Origin: Effrenium voratum
Lineage: Eukaryota; Sar; Dinophyceae; Suessiales; Symbiodiniaceae
Length of the DNA: 64,000 nt
Assembly (NCBI GenBank): GCA_963377175.1
Contig: CAUJNA010000569.1
Coordinates: forward strand, 103,501 to 167,500
Direction: 5' to 3'
Position numbers and translations under genes: made by a program. Below, one piece after another: positions 63,968 through 64,000 of the stretch (its first letter is position 1; each line of letters starts with the position of its first letter). A model generated the notes under the pieces. It saw nothing but the letters and a program-made list of their open reading frames with translations. It was not told where the DNA came from and searched no databases.

Positions 63968-64000
63968 GCGCGCACGATGTTCCAGGGGTTCACCGCCAGG

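Noticed and set aside
1..64000. CRISPR array, bacterial operon, rRNA or tRNA genes
   Set aside because: No regularly spaced direct repeats with unique spacers, no Shine-Dalgarno-ordered operons and no tRNA or rRNA cores were visible; the content is eukaryotic.

Overview
The window looks like nuclear DNA of a dinoflagellate, probably a Symbiodinium-like lineage. Three things point there. A 16-nt copy of the 3' part of the dinoflagellate trans-spliced leader lies at 53,124-53,139. A non-LTR retrotransposon carries a C5-cytosine methyltransferase, a combination reported in dinoflagellates. Several Ty1/copia relics share a lineage style I associate with dinoflagellate genomes. I recognise no ordinary host gene with introns; nearly every readable coding region belongs to a mobile element, a retroposed cDNA or a decayed virus-like insertion.

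Layout. 1-4,270: no recognisable gene, one degenerate minisatellite. About 4,270-26,200: an AT-rich insertion (about one third G+C in a line I counted) that is a heavily frameshifted Polinton/Maverick-like virus-like element. It has putative virion genes on the minus strand (4.3-8.1 kb), unassigned plus-strand genes (8.3-12 kb), a retroviral-type integrase and a protein-primed-type family B DNA polymerase with its YTDTD active-site region. The integrase gene is split by an almost intact 9.2-kb non-LTR retrotransposon on the minus strand (12,250-21,430). Its ORF1 holds a cytosine methyltransferase, a Ulp1-like cysteine-protease motif, a CCCH finger and a coiled coil. Its ORF2 holds an AP endonuclease, reverse transcriptase and RNase H. 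The two ORFs are in one frame, separated by a single TGA.

26.2-28.8 kb: nothing recognisable. 28.8-39.4 kb and 48.6-50.6 kb: broken pieces of one Ty1/copia lineage in both orientations, next to CA/CCCA simple repeats. 40,481-48,414: a young Ty1/copia element with 170-bp LTRs differing at two sites, gag-pol in one frame interrupted by two stops and one 1-base shift, and an extra 346-aa ORF in the env position. 53.1-60.8 kb: a spliced-leader relic followed by a small coiled-coil/membrane ORF and a tyrosine-recombinase-like ORF. That ORF runs in frame into a long coding stretch broken by frame switches, which ends in a Tpt1/KptA-type RNA 2'-phosphotransferase domain, a zinc ribbon and an acidic region. 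62.06-62.62 kb: a long GAGT array. 62.84-63.97 kb: a GC-rich coding region of repeated YYTxxQVDALL and EVDTKxANALL modules.

How the parts relate. The AT-rich virus-like element was integrated first and decayed. The methyltransferase retrotransposon later landed inside its integrase gene and still has long open frames. The copia element is recent. The 53-60.8 kb block carries the mark of a trans-spliced mRNA that was reverse transcribed and reinserted. Homology calls come from reading motifs, not from searches.
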